From Holosporales bacterium (GTDB taxonomy: Bacteria; Pseudomonadota; Alphaproteobacteria; BNTO01), in assembly GCA_031290075.1 (NCBI GenBank), contig JAITOG010000046.1, positions 1 through 14,239 on the forward strand: a stretch of 14,239 nucleotides of DNA, written 5' to 3'. Made by a program: the position numbers and the translations under genes. Under the pieces are notes generated by a model. That model was not told the DNA's origin. It searched no databases and was given only the letters and a program-made list of their open reading frames with translations. Of the stretch, positions 6,938 to 14,198 are shown one piece after another. Numbering within the stretch: position 1 is the first letter of the stretch; each line of letters starts with the position of its first letter.

Positions 6938-7128
6938 TAGACTTTTTTCGTAACTCAATTTCTCTGCAAATTTGTTCGTCGCTTCTATGCTTGAATCCTC
7001 ATGGGGTTTGGAAAAAATCACAGATTTTCTCAAATGCCCCTCATATATATTACTATAATACACTCCGGCTCTGCGTTTCGTATACTCCCTTAACTTTGCT
7101 AGAAGAAATTTGTTTTGAAAGAAGTCTA
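6938..7128. repeat. Palindromic element A, copy 3, between mreB and fabG
   Basis: The ends are TAGACTTTTTTCG (6938-6950) and TGAAAGAAGTCTA (7116-7128), a slightly decayed inverted repeat. In reverse complement it aligns with A1 across the arms and the core (about 6990-7073), without the nested D insertion. On the minus strand its first three bases, TAG, are the stop codon of mreB, and its other end lies 29 bp before the fabG start. Its reading frames are broken, consistent with a non-coding copy. Confidence 0.85.
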
Positions 7129-8175
7129 ATACATACTTGCAAGAACACCTTTAAATATATCAACTTCTTCTATAATTCTTCCAGTTCCCAAAACAACGCA
7201 GTGTAACGCTTTGTCAGAAACAGTTACAGACACTCCCGTAGCCTGATTAATAACTCCAGCTAGCCCTGTTAAAAGTGAACCTCCTCCCGTCATAACAATT
7301 CCACGGTCAACAATATCAGCTGACAATTCGGGAGCAGTATTTTCAAGAGCATTTTTTACAGCTTCCGCTATAGCAGTAACAACATCAAATAAAGACTCAG
7401 CTATTTGAGCTTGGCTTATTTCAAGCTCTTGAGGAACTCCATTTGTCAGGCTTCGGCCTTTAATAGACATTTTAATATTATAGCTATCTTTGCTAACGCA
7501 AGCGGCTCCTATATTTTGTTTTATTTTTTCCGCTGTTGACTCTCCAATTAAAAGATTATTTGTTCTTCGGATATAGTTGATGATAGCTTCATCCATTTTA
7601 TCTCCGCCAACACGCGCAGAAAAAGCGTATACAATTCCTCCAAGAGACAAAACGGCAACTTCTGTTGTTCCTCCGCCAATATCAACTACCATACAGCCTG
7701 TAGGTTCAGTAACAGGAAGATTTGCTCCAAGTGCTGCTGCCATTGGTTCTTCTACAAGAAAAACCTCTCTGGCTCCTGCCCCTTCTGCAGATTCTTGAAT
7801 AGCCCTGCGTTCAACAGCAGTTGAACCAGAAGGCACGCAAATTACTATGCGTGGCGCTATAAACCCTCTGCGGTTATGAACTTTCCTTATGAAGTGTTTA
7901 ATCATTTCTTCTGCTACTTCGAAATCCGCAATAACACCATCGCGCAAAGGACGAATAGCTTGAATGTTTCCTGGAGTACGACCAAGCATAAGCTTTGCCT
8001 CTTCTCCAACAGCTAATACTTGCCTTTTTCCTTGATATCCTCCTAAGGCTACTACGGAAGGTTCACTTAAAACAACGCCACGGCCTTTCACATAGACAAG
8101 AGTATTTGCTGTTCCTAAATCTATAGCAAGGTCCGATGAAAGCATCCCCCACAATTTAGAAAAAATATTGGCCAC
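7126..8175 (-). CDS. mreB: Rod-shape-determining protein MreB, 349 aa
   Basis: Actin-like ATPase that forms membrane-associated filaments and directs side-wall peptidoglycan synthesis. The start is GTG at 8175-8173, with AGGAG about 9 bases upstream, and the product opens MANIFSKLWG. Phosphate-1 loop: DLGTANT (19-25). Phosphate-2 loop: DIGGGTTE (165-172). Adenosine motif: TGGGS (296-300). VPSGS near 114-118 and EEPMAAALG are also typical. Length is normal. The TAG stop coincides with the first bases of element A3, so the element either inserted at the stop or replaced it; the ending GVLASMY looks like a normal MreB terminus. No mreC follows, although mreBCD is the common arrangement, and fabG comes next. 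Element B2 ends 26 bp upstream of the start codon, so the leader or promoter probably involves it. It implies that the cell keeps a wall or a wall-like division machinery. Confidence 0.96.
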   Translation of the reverse strand: MANIFSKLWGMLSSDLAIDLGTANTLVYVKGRGVVLSEPSVVALGGYQGKRQVLAVGEEAKLMLGRTPGNIQAIRPLRDGVIADFEVAEEMIKHFIRKVHNRRGFIAPRIVICVPSGSTAVERRAIQESAEGAGAREVFLVEEPMAAALGANLPVTEPTGCMVVDIGGGTTEVAVLSLGGIVYAFSARVGGDKMDEAIINYIRRTNNLLIGESTAEKIKQNIGAACVSKDSYNIKMSIKGRSLTNGVPQELEISQAQIAESLFDVVTAIAEAVKNALENTAPELSADIVDRGIVMTGGGSLLTGLAGVINQATGVSVTVSDKALHCVVLGTGRIIEEVDIFKGVLASMY

Positions 8176-8200
8176 TTTTTAAAACTCCTGTTAACGATTA

Positions 8201-8343
8201 GAAGCTGTCTTCATGGATATTTTAACTGGTGTTTTTTACGTCAAATCCGGTGCTCGAATCCTCATGTACATTTAGTACACTCCGGTTCTGCTCTCCGTTT
8301 TTCCTTTAAAACCCTCAGTTAAAATATCCATGAAGACAGGTTC
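8201..8343. repeat. Palindromic element B, intact copy 2, upstream of mreB
   Basis: The 28-bp arms at 8201-8228 and 8316-8343 (gaagctgtcttcatggat onward, and its complement) differ at one position. The interior (8251-8290) contains tgctcgaatcctcatg and tacactccggttctg, both also found in the cores of A1 and A3. The left arm matches truncated copy B1. It lies between infA and mreB, and on RNA would form a long hairpin just ahead of the mreB ribosome-binding site. Confidence 0.88.
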
Positions 8344-8395
8344 TTAAACCTCTACGAATAGATTTATATCAAGTTTTACTAAATTAATATAGCCC

Positions 8396-8614
8396 TTACT
8401 TTTGCCTAAATGTAATACGACCCTTTGAAAGATCGTATGGAGTCATCTCTACAGTGACTTTATCTCCAACTAAAATTTTAATCCGATTTTTTCTAACTCG
8501 CCCTGAAGTATGGGCAAGAATGATACAATCATTTTCCAATTTCACCCTAAACATCGTGTTCGGTAATAATTCTATTACAACTCCATTAAATTCTATCAAA
8601 TCCTCTTTGGGCAT
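8396..8614 (-). CDS. infA: Translation initiation factor IF-1, 72 aa
   Basis: A small OB-fold protein that binds the 30S A-site during initiation. The ATG at 8614 gives MPKEDLIEF and a 72-residue product, the usual IF-1 length; a TTG four codons upstream adds MYYF and is rejected. The family features are LPNTMFRVKLEN, a VRKNRIKIL stretch, GDKVTVEMTPYDL and the RGRIT-like end KGRITFRQK. There is no clear Shine-Dalgarno; the leader is almost pure A/T, which can itself favour initiation. A TATAAT (minus strand, 8653-8648) lies about 35 bases upstream but has no convincing -35, so its promoter status is weak. The next gene downstream is mreB, after element B2. Confidence 0.95.
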   Translation of the reverse strand: MPKEDLIEFNGVVIELLPNTMFRVKLENDCIILAHTSGRVRKNRIKILVGDKVTVEMTPYDLSKGRITFRQK

Positions 8615-8702
8615 AAAATAATACAAAAATAAACTAATTATAAATACATTATAAAGTATTTTATTATTGAATGCTATATGTTATAATAAAATTGTTAAGC
8701 GA

Positions 8703-8741
8703 TAGGATCAATCGCACCAATTGCTTACCTCAATTGAAAAC
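8703..8741 (+). repeat. Dispersed repeat E, copy 2
   Basis: It matches the reverse complement of 1180-1219 over taggatcaatcgca, caattgctta and aattgaaaac. The following bases form a local hairpin (CCTCAATT / AATTGAGG, about 8728-8751). It sits between eamA and infA. Confidence 0.65.
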
Positions 8742-8761
8742 AAAATTGAGGATATATTGGG

Positions 8762-8812
8762 CCCCCAAAGAATGCGAATTTTAATTGCTGCCAATCCTTG
8801 AAACCCAAGAAG
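8762..8812 (+). repeat. Palindromic element D, half copy 2, at the end of eamA
   Basis: About 50 bp match 1356-1406 almost exactly (cccaaagaatgcg, then ttttaattgctgccaatcc, then ttgaaacccaagaag). The second arm present in D1 is missing. The match stops a few bases from the TAG stop of eamA (8819-8817), so it may mark an insertion or deletion that set the present end of that gene. Confidence 0.75.
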
Positions 8813-8816
8813 ATTG

Positions 8817-9800
8817 CTATTTTTTCCCTTCACTTTTTATTGCTTCTTTTCCCATTTTTCTTACATAGTAAGAAATTATTTCTTTGCTGCTTTTACAAAC
8901 AAAAATATATGAAATAATAATGCAGAAAATTCCAATTAAAGTGTGTAATTGAATTACTTCGTTAAAAAATAATAATCCTAAAAGCGCTGAAAAAAGAACC
9001 CTAAGTGTTTTAAACGGTGCGCAAAACGCTATTGCTGAAAAGCTTTCCGCCTGAATAGCTAGCGCCATAGCCACTAAAATAGACAAAGAAGTTATTGACA
9101 ATTTAAATAAAGTATCAAAATTAACTGGTTGCCAAACTGAATTAACTGGAATTGCTAAGAAAATGATTTGTAACAAAAAACACCAAAATAGAGAAGTTCT
9201 TAGTGAATCAAAAATAGCAATTTTTTTTGATAAAAGGGTTCCTAATGAGAAGAAAAAAGCTGAAATTATAGGAAATAGTAAAGAAATTGAAAAATTTTGA
9301 ATTTTAAATTTAGTAATAAAAACAACGCCAAAAATTGAAAGAAAAATCGAAAAAATAATACTTTTACTGGGCTTTTCTAAAAAGAATAAAAAAGCCCCAA
9401 TTGCAGCAAAAAAAATTGAAAAAAGAGATAAAACACTATAAATAACCAATGGCAAAGATCTTATTCCTTCAAAAAGGAAATATGTACCTGTTATATTGCA
9501 ACAAGATTTTAATATTTGCAGAATAGGTTTTTTTGTTAAAACAATACTTTTTATATCTTTCAAAAAGAATAAAAAAAGAAATAAAAAAGCAAATGCAGAT
9601 TCAATAAATAAAGACTGAATAGAAGAAATATTTTTCGGTAAACTATGAATAACAGAGCTACCGATTGACCTTATAATGTTTACGAAAAATGTTAAAACTG
9701 CTCCGTATATATTCCCAATTGCTTGAAGTTCCGTATAACGAAAATACCCCAAAATTGAAACAACAAATTGGGGTATTTTCATTAAAGTATTTTTGGGCAT
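8817..9800 (-). CDS. EamA/DMT-family membrane transporter, 327 aa
   Basis: An integral membrane protein with about ten hydrophobic segments from residue 30 to near residue 305, a basic C-terminal tail, and the two-fold EamA pattern (first half to about 160, second half from about 170). The GIRSLPLVIYSVLSLFSIFF segment fits a permease of the drug/metabolite superfamily. Intracellular alphaproteobacteria use relatives to import S-adenosylmethionine or other host metabolites, but substrate cannot be read from the sequence. The ATG lies 2 bp after the pnp stop, with AAGG in the last pnp codons, so translation is probably coupled to pnp. Residues 1-29 are extra compared with a usual EamA N-terminus, and residues 8-21 are encoded by a strong palindrome (9740-9780). 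The gene is richer in A/T than its neighbours, as membrane proteins here would be. Confidence 0.85.
   Translation of the reverse strand: MPKNTLMKIPQFVVSILGYFRYTELQAIGNIYGAVLTFFVNIIRSIGSSVIHSLPKNISSIQSLFIESAFAFLFLFLFFLKDIKSIVLTKKPILQILKSCCNITGTYFLFEGIRSLPLVIYSVLSLFSIFFAAIGAFLFFLEKPSKSIIFSIFLSIFGVVFITKFKIQNFSISLLFPIISAFFFSLGTLLSKKIAIFDSLRTSLFWCFLLQIIFLAIPVNSVWQPVNFDTLFKLSITSLSILVAMALAIQAESFSAIAFCAPFKTLRVLFSALLGLLFFNEVIQLHTLIGIFCIIISYIFVCKSSKEIISYYVRKMGKEAIKSEGKK
9740..9780. repeat. Palindrome inside the 5' coding region of eamA
   Basis: GAAAATACCCCAA and its complement, at 9740-9755 and 9766-9780, form a near-perfect stem of about 15 bp around a short loop. On the message it starts about 20 nt after the eamA start codon. 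It could be a small palindromic insertion that lengthened the protein or a hairpin that lowers eamA translation or transcription relative to pnp. No run of U follows, so a simple terminator is unlikely. Confidence 0.7.
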
Positions 9801-9802
9801 CT

Positions 9803-12049
9803 TTACCTTTTTCCATTTTTCCCAAATTCTTGGTATTTTTTCTTTCCTTTAAAATTTTCATTTTTGGGAGTAAATTTATTAAATTTAGTAAATTTATCAC
9901 TTTTTTTATCTTTTTTATCGAAAAAAGTCTTTTTTTTATCAATATTTGTATTTTCTAAAGATTTCATGCTAAGTCGGGCGCGTTTAGTGCGTTCATCAAT
10001 ATCCAAAAGGATAACTTTAACAATGTCCCCTACTTTAAGCACATCCTCAACATTTTCAACTCTTTCATTACTTATTTCGCTAACATGCAGCAAACCATCG
10101 CGTTTCCCAAAGAAATTGATAAAAGCACCAAATTCCATGATTTTTACAACAGGCCCTGTATATATCTTTCCAATTTCTGGTTCTCCAGCAACATCATTAA
10201 TCATTGCCATAGCCCCATCAAGGGATGTTTGATCTGTACCAAAAATAGAAATTAAACCACTATCAGAAATATCAACTTTTGCTCCTGTTTTTTCACAAAT
10301 TTCTTTTATAATCTTCCCGCCTGGACCTATTAAATCCCGGATTCTATCTTTATCTATTGTAAGTGTTGTAACTTGCGGTGCAGAATCACTTAGCTCTGTA
10401 CGTGATTCTTTTATCGCGTTTTCCATTTGCTCTGCTATATGCTTGCGGCCAATAAGTGCTTGGCTTAAAGCTTTTTGCATAATTTCAAAAGTAATACTTG
10501 TGATTTTAATGTCCATTTGAAGAGCTGTAATTCCTTTTTCTGTTCCAGCAACCTTAAAATCCATGTCGCCTAAATGGTCCTCATCGCCCTGAATATCAGA
10601 TAAAACAACGAAATCATCTCCTTCTTTTATAAGCCCCATAGCAATTCCAGCTACGTGAGAATTTATTGGAATTCCTGCATCCATTAAGGCTAAAGAAGAT
10701 CCGCAAACCGTTGCCATTGAGGATGATCCGTTGGATTCAGTAACTTCTGAAACTAAGCGAATTGTATATGGAAATTTAGATTTTGAAGGAATCAAAGCAT
10801 GAATGGCGCGCCAGGCAAGTCTCCCATGGCCTATTTCACGCCGTCCAGGGGAAGATAAGCGACCAATTTCTCCAACAGAATATGGGGGAAAATTATAATG
10901 TAGCAAAAAATTTTCTTTACATTCTCCAAGTAAGCCATCCACAAGCTGTTCATCATCGCCAGAGCCGAGAGTGGCAACAACTAATGCCTGTGTTTCTCCA
11001 CGTGTAAAAAGGGCACTTCCATGAACTTTTGGTAAAATACCAACTTCACAATGTATAGGGCGAATTTCATCGATTGCCCGGTCATCAACGCGCTTTCCAT
11101 GTTTAAGGGCATTTGCGCGAAGAAGTTCATATTCGATCTCATCAAAGGCTTTACTTACCATTGCTTTATAGGATTCATCTTTTTCAATGCATAGCTCGTC
11201 TATAATAGCTTGCTTACTGTTTGTAATTGCTTCATGGCGACTTAATTTTTCTTTAATTTTATACGCAGCAGAGAGCTCTGATTGAGCCTTTTCATTTACA
11301 AGTTTCTTTACTTCAGTAAATTCTTCATTAATAACAGGAATTTCCCACATTTTCTTTCCTGCTTTATTTTTTAGAGACTCAATTCCTTCAAAAACAGGAG
11401 CGAAACTTTCATGCCCAAACTTTATAGCATCTAGCATAATTTCTTCGCTGAGTAATTGAGCTTCGGATTCTACCATAAGAACCCCTTCTTTTGTTCCAGC
11501 AACGACCAAATCCAACATACTTCCAGACATTTGGCTAACTTGAGGATTTAATACAAATTTGTTATTTATGTAGCCAACTCTTGCTGCGCAAATGGGTTGT
11601 AAAAAGGGGATTCCTGAAATAGAGAGCGCTGCTGATGCGCCGATTATTGAGATTATATCTGGACTATTAACTTTATCGTAACTTAAAACAGTACATATTA
11701 TTTGTACTTCATTATAAAAATTTTCTGGAAAAAGCGGACGAATTGGCCTATCGATAAGCCTAGAAATTAAAGTTTCAGAATCTGAAGGTTTCCCTTCTCT
11801 TTTAAAAAATCCTCCAGGAATTCGACCAGCTGCAAACGCTTTTTCCTGGTAATTCACTGTTAAAGGGAAAAATCCGGCGTTTCCTGCTGGCTTTTTTGCG
11901 CCAACAACTGTACATAAAACAACAGTTTCCCCATACTTTGCTAAAATTGCTCCATCAGCCTGTCTAGCGATACGTCCTGTTTCTAAAGTTAATTTCTTCC
12001 CACCAAAATCAATTTCTTCGCAAACGATATTAAAAAAATTATTAGTCAT
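9803..12049 (-). CDS. pnp: Polynucleotide phosphorylase, 748 aa
   Basis: A trimeric 3'-5' exoribonuclease that degrades RNA with phosphate, a core part of the degradosome. The first RNase PH domain begins with LETGRIARQADGA (22-34) and contains FFKREGKPSDSETLISRLID (81-100) and RPIRPLF. The second includes GDMDFKVAGTEKGITALQMD. The KH domain has IGPGGKIIKEI (574-584) and the S1 domain runs from about 624 to 693 (GAFINFFGKRDGLLHVSEIS). A lysine-rich tail of about 55 residues (DKKKTFFDKKDKKSDKF and on) ends the protein. A weak GGAAA precedes the ATG. rpsO, the common upstream neighbour, is absent; instead a phosphoesterase gene diverges across a 245-bp gap. eamA starts 2 bp downstream. Confidence 0.97.
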   Translation of the reverse strand: MTNNFFNIVCEEIDFGGKKLTLETGRIARQADGAILAKYGETVVLCTVVGAKKPAGNAGFFPLTVNYQEKAFAAGRIPGGFFKREGKPSDSETLISRLIDRPIRPLFPENFYNEVQIICTVLSYDKVNSPDIISIIGASAALSISGIPFLQPICAARVGYINNKFVLNPQVSQMSGSMLDLVVAGTKEGVLMVESEAQLLSEEIMLDAIKFGHESFAPVFEGIESLKNKAGKKMWEIPVINEEFTEVKKLVNEKAQSELSAAYKIKEKLSRHEAITNSKQAIIDELCIEKDESYKAMVSKAFDEIEYELLRANALKHGKRVDDRAIDEIRPIHCEVGILPKVHGSALFTRGETQALVVATLGSGDDEQLVDGLLGECKENFLLHYNFPPYSVGEIGRLSSPGRREIGHGRLAWRAIHALIPSKSKFPYTIRLVSEVTESNGSSSMATVCGSSLALMDAGIPINSHVAGIAMGLIKEGDDFVVLSDIQGDEDHLGDMDFKVAGTEKGITALQMDIKITSITFEIMQKALSQALIGRKHIAEQMENAIKESRTELSDSAPQVTTLTIDKDRIRDLIGPGGKIIKEICEKTGAKVDISDSGLISIFGTDQTSLDGAMAMINDVAGEPEIGKIYTGPVVKIMEFGAFINFFGKRDGLLHVSEISNERVENVEDVLKVGDIVKVILLDIDERTKRARLSMKSLENTNIDKKKTFFDKKDKKSDKFTKFNKFTPKNENFKGKKKYQEFGKNGKR

Positions 12050-12115
12050 TTATTTTCCATTATTTAAGATCAAAAACATGTGATTTATGAAATACAACAA
12101 TCACCTTTCGATAGT

Positions 12116-12221
12116 AACAAAAAAAAATTAAATAAGCCAACTTAATAAGTTGATGTTACGCAATTCAGAAATGTCCGCTTTTGCGGTTTCCGAATTGCTG
12201 TTACACATTTAATTTTTTGTT
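12116..12221. repeat. Nested palindromic element H between pnp and the phosphoesterase gene
   Basis: The outer arms (aacaaaaaaaaattaaat at 12116-12133, atttaattttttgtt at 12207-12221) enclose a small perfect hairpin CAACTT/AAGTTG (about 12139-12153) and a longer stem, GTTACGCAATTC (from 12155) against GAATTGCTGTTAC (to 12204). The left end is about 70 bp from the pnp start and the right end about 70 bp from the phosphoesterase start, so it sits where both promoters should be. I see no second copy in the window. Confidence 0.7.
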
Positions 12222-12249
12222 GGAAATAAAGATACTTAGTTGTTATATT
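12220..12249 (+). promoter_or_regulatory. Possible promoter of the phosphoesterase gene
   Basis: TTGGAA (12220-12225), an 18-bp spacer and TATATT (12244-12249), 45 bp before the chosen start. It overlaps the end of element H by two bases. The boxes are plausible, but A/T-rich DNA gives such matches easily. Confidence 0.35.
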
Positions 12250-12294
12250 ACTGTTAGTAGAAGCTGTTATTTTTAAAATTAATATAAGGTGAAG

Positions 12295-13890
12295 ATGAGA
12301 ATTTTGAGTATTCCCTGTGTGTATATGTGCCTAACGGCAATTTTGGGGTTAAATTGTTATTGTGCTAACGATGATTTATATCCGTCATCTATTGATCCAT
12401 CTATTGATCCAGAGTTAGCTAGTTTTAATAAGAATATTTTGCGATCTTGGGGCGTAACCTCAGAGAAAATGAATGAGGGAGGTATCTTTAATCCCCCTTT
12501 TTCTAATGATAGAACTGTAAGACATATCAAAATTGTTAATGCGAATGGAGTATTTCCTCCTAAAGCTGAAGCAATTAAGCAATTGAAAGGAAAAATTGAT
12601 AGTTTGTTAACAAAAGGAAGAACCCCAGAAACTACAGGACAGATAATCTTGCCAATTGGTGATTTACATGGAGAAGAAAAATCATATCCTATAATCAAGG
12701 AAATTATTAAATATTTGAAAGAAAAAAGATTTCGGAAAGATCAAATAATTTTTCTATTAAATGGAGATTTGGCTGGGCGGGCAATTGGTCAAGCTGATGT
12801 ATTAGGTAAAATTTATAGAGATCTTGTATTTCCATTAAAAGACGATTGCCAAATAATTGTCGGCTTAGGAAATCATGATGTACAAGATTATGAAGGAAAA
12901 ATTAAGATTGGTAAAAAAGTGCCTTTATATGGTTTACATGCTTTTATACGAAATTTAAAAGCAAATAGTATTCCATTTATTACTAATTTACCTAAAGAAG
13001 CGTTCAGACCTAAAGCGTTAGAAGGTATTGGAGATAATTTGTATGGTTATAAAATATATGGCAATACGTTGATTTTCCCATATATTACAAGCGCGTTACA
13101 AATGGGGGGAGGAGACGCAGGAGGTGGTTCTGACGAGACTAAAGAAGTACTAAGAGATGATTTTTTTAAATATTTCGATAGCTTATTTAAAGATCCAGAG
13201 CGCAAGGGTATTCCAGATCAGTTTAAGTATAAAGGGAGTACTAATCCAATTATCGCGTATACAGCAAGGAATTTGGTGAATGCGCTGAATGAATTAGCTG
13301 GGAAAAACAAAACTTCTCCAACTTTAGTTATTGCTGCTCATGAAAATTGGATAAAAACGAAAAGGATAATTGAATATTGCTTAACACTTCAGGGGAGAAA
13401 AATTGGTGGTGTTGTTATACCTAAAATAACATCAGGAATATTGAAAAATCTAAGAATATACTGTGCATGCGGACACGATCATAAGCCTTATAATTTAGAA
13501 TCAACAATTAAAATACCAGATATTGTGGAAAAGCCATGTACTGTAATTGCTGAAGGATGGTTTGGACAATGGTATGATCTTGTTTGGATACCGAAAGCTG
13601 AACCAGAACAAGAGGTAAAGGTAGCTCCGCCAGTAGTAGAAAAGGCTCATCCGCCAGTAGTAAAAAAGGCAACCACTTCAAAATGGAAAAAAGTATTATC
13701 GTTTATGTCAAAGAGAGTTGGCAATATTGCTGATTTTATCATCCCTAATAAAATAAGAATTCACCTAAACCTCAAAAAATTGCGAATTCATTGGCAGCAA
13801 TTTAAATCTGCATTCTTTTGGGCCAGTATAGGTTTAAAAAATGATTTTGTATGGTTTAAAAAATGGTTGCGGATTAAAATAAAAAATTAA
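12295..13890 (+). CDS. Exported calcineurin-like metallophosphoesterase, 531 aa
   Basis: Binuclear-metal hydrolase of the calcineurin-like fold. The metal motifs appear in order: GDLHG (122-126), NGDLAGR (156-162), GNHD (192-195), AAHENW (347-352) and GHDH (393-396). The GD.HG, GD..GR and GNHD spacing recalls PPP-type phosphatases and Ap4A hydrolase relatives, so a phosphoprotein or nucleotide substrate is possible; it cannot be decided here. I chose the ATG at 12295 because AAGGTG stands 4-9 bases before it; a GTG at 12289 lies inside that signal. Residues 1 to about 24 are a signal peptide ending CYCA before NDD. After the catalytic domain come a short tandem (PPVVEKAH, PPVVKKAT; about 445-460) and a basic, tryptophan-rich tail. 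Residues about 492-510 are encoded by element D3. The gene stands alone, divergent from pnp, and is followed by a hairpin. Secretion suggests a periplasmic or host-directed role. Confidence 0.85.
   Translation: MRILSIPCVYMCLTAILGLNCYCANDDLYPSSIDPSIDPELASFNKNILRSWGVTSEKMNEGGIFNPPFSNDRTVRHIKIVNANGVFPPKAEAIKQLKGKIDSLLTKGRTPETTGQIILPIGDLHGEEKSYPIIKEIIKYLKEKRFRKDQIIFLLNGDLAGRAIGQADVLGKIYRDLVFPLKDDCQIIVGLGNHDVQDYEGKIKIGKKVPLYGLHAFIRNLKANSIPFITNLPKEAFRPKALEGIGDNLYGYKIYGNTLIFPYITSALQMGGGDAGGGSDETKEVLRDDFFKYFDSLFKDPERKGIPDQFKYKGSTNPIIAYTARNLVNALNELAGKNKTSPTLVIAAHENWIKTKRIIEYCLTLQGRKIGGVVIPKITSGILKNLRIYCACGHDHKPYNLESTIKIPDIVEKPCTVIAEGWFGQWYDLVWIPKAEPEQEVKVAPPVVEKAHPPVVKKATTSKWKKVLSFMSKRVGNIADFIIPNKIRIHLNLKKLRIHWQQFKSAFFWASIGLKNDFVWFKKWLRIKIKN
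13770..13823. repeat. Palindromic element D, short copy 3, inside the phosphoesterase gene
   Basis: The sequence attggcagcaatttaaat, then gcattctttt and ggg, is the reverse complement of the D1 and D2 interior with a few changes, and ctcaaaaaattgcg matches the other D1 arm. About 19 bp of the D1 middle (the aacccaagaag part) are missing. The arms still pair (CAAAAAATTGC against GCATTCTTTTG). In the gene frame it reads NLKKLRIHWQQFKSAFFWA without a stop. Confidence 0.7.
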
Positions 13891-13897
13891 AAACTTG

Positions 13898-13937
13898 AGC
13901 CAATAACTACATTGCTTTTAGCTTATAGTTATTGGCT
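13898..13937 (+). terminator. Terminator-like hairpin after the phosphoesterase gene
   Basis: A perfect 12-bp inverted repeat, AGCCAATAACTA (13898-13909) and TAGTTATTGGCT (13926-13937), starts 8 bp after the TAA and is followed by ATAATTTTATAA. The stem is A/T-rich and the T-run weak, so termination is likely but not certain. Confidence 0.55.
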
Positions 13938-14133
13938 ATAATTTTATAACAAAGTTTCTTTTTAAAAACAGCTATTACCAGATCTTCAGGATTTTTTACA
14001 GTTTGTTTACCCAATAGCAGTGAAACGCAGTCTGAATTCTCTAGTGATTCTGCTGGATTAGAATGCGATAAATCCGAGGATCCTACTGCGAATGGGTATA
14101 GATACAATGCGTTGAAAAAAAACAAAATAAAAC

Positions 14134-14162
14134 TTGAAATGTAGAAGAAACATTATTAAAAT
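14134..14162 (+). promoter_or_regulatory. Sigma-70-type promoter of the third ankyrin-family gene
   Basis: TTGAAA (14134-14139), a 17-bp spacer and TAAAAT (14157-14162). The surrounding text (acttgaaatgtagaag, then aacat) is nearly the same as at 1690-1710, which identifies it as a third copy of the shared upstream module. The stretch from the terminator hairpin (13937) to here contains nothing else I can identify with confidence. Confidence 0.65.
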
Positions 14163-14198
14163 TATCCTTGTTAGATTATTTTAAAGGAAATATAAGAA

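Noticed and set aside
8615..8626. TTG start giving a 76-residue IF-1
   Set aside because: The ATG at 8614 gives the standard 72-residue product beginning MPKEDLIEF.
9658..10232. Frames opposite or offset to pnp and eamA (minus 9942-9658, plus 9689-9958, plus 9864-10232)
   Set aside because: They are shadows in A/T-rich, low-complexity coding sequence of two well-supported genes.
12289..12294. GTG start of the phosphoesterase
   Set aside because: It falls within the AAGGTG ribosome-binding sequence that serves the ATG at 12295.
12352..12366. Phosphoesterase as a lipoprotein, with cysteines near residues 21-23
   Set aside because: The residues before the cysteines (GLN, NCY) do not fit a lipobox; ordinary signal peptidase cleavage after CYCA is more likely.
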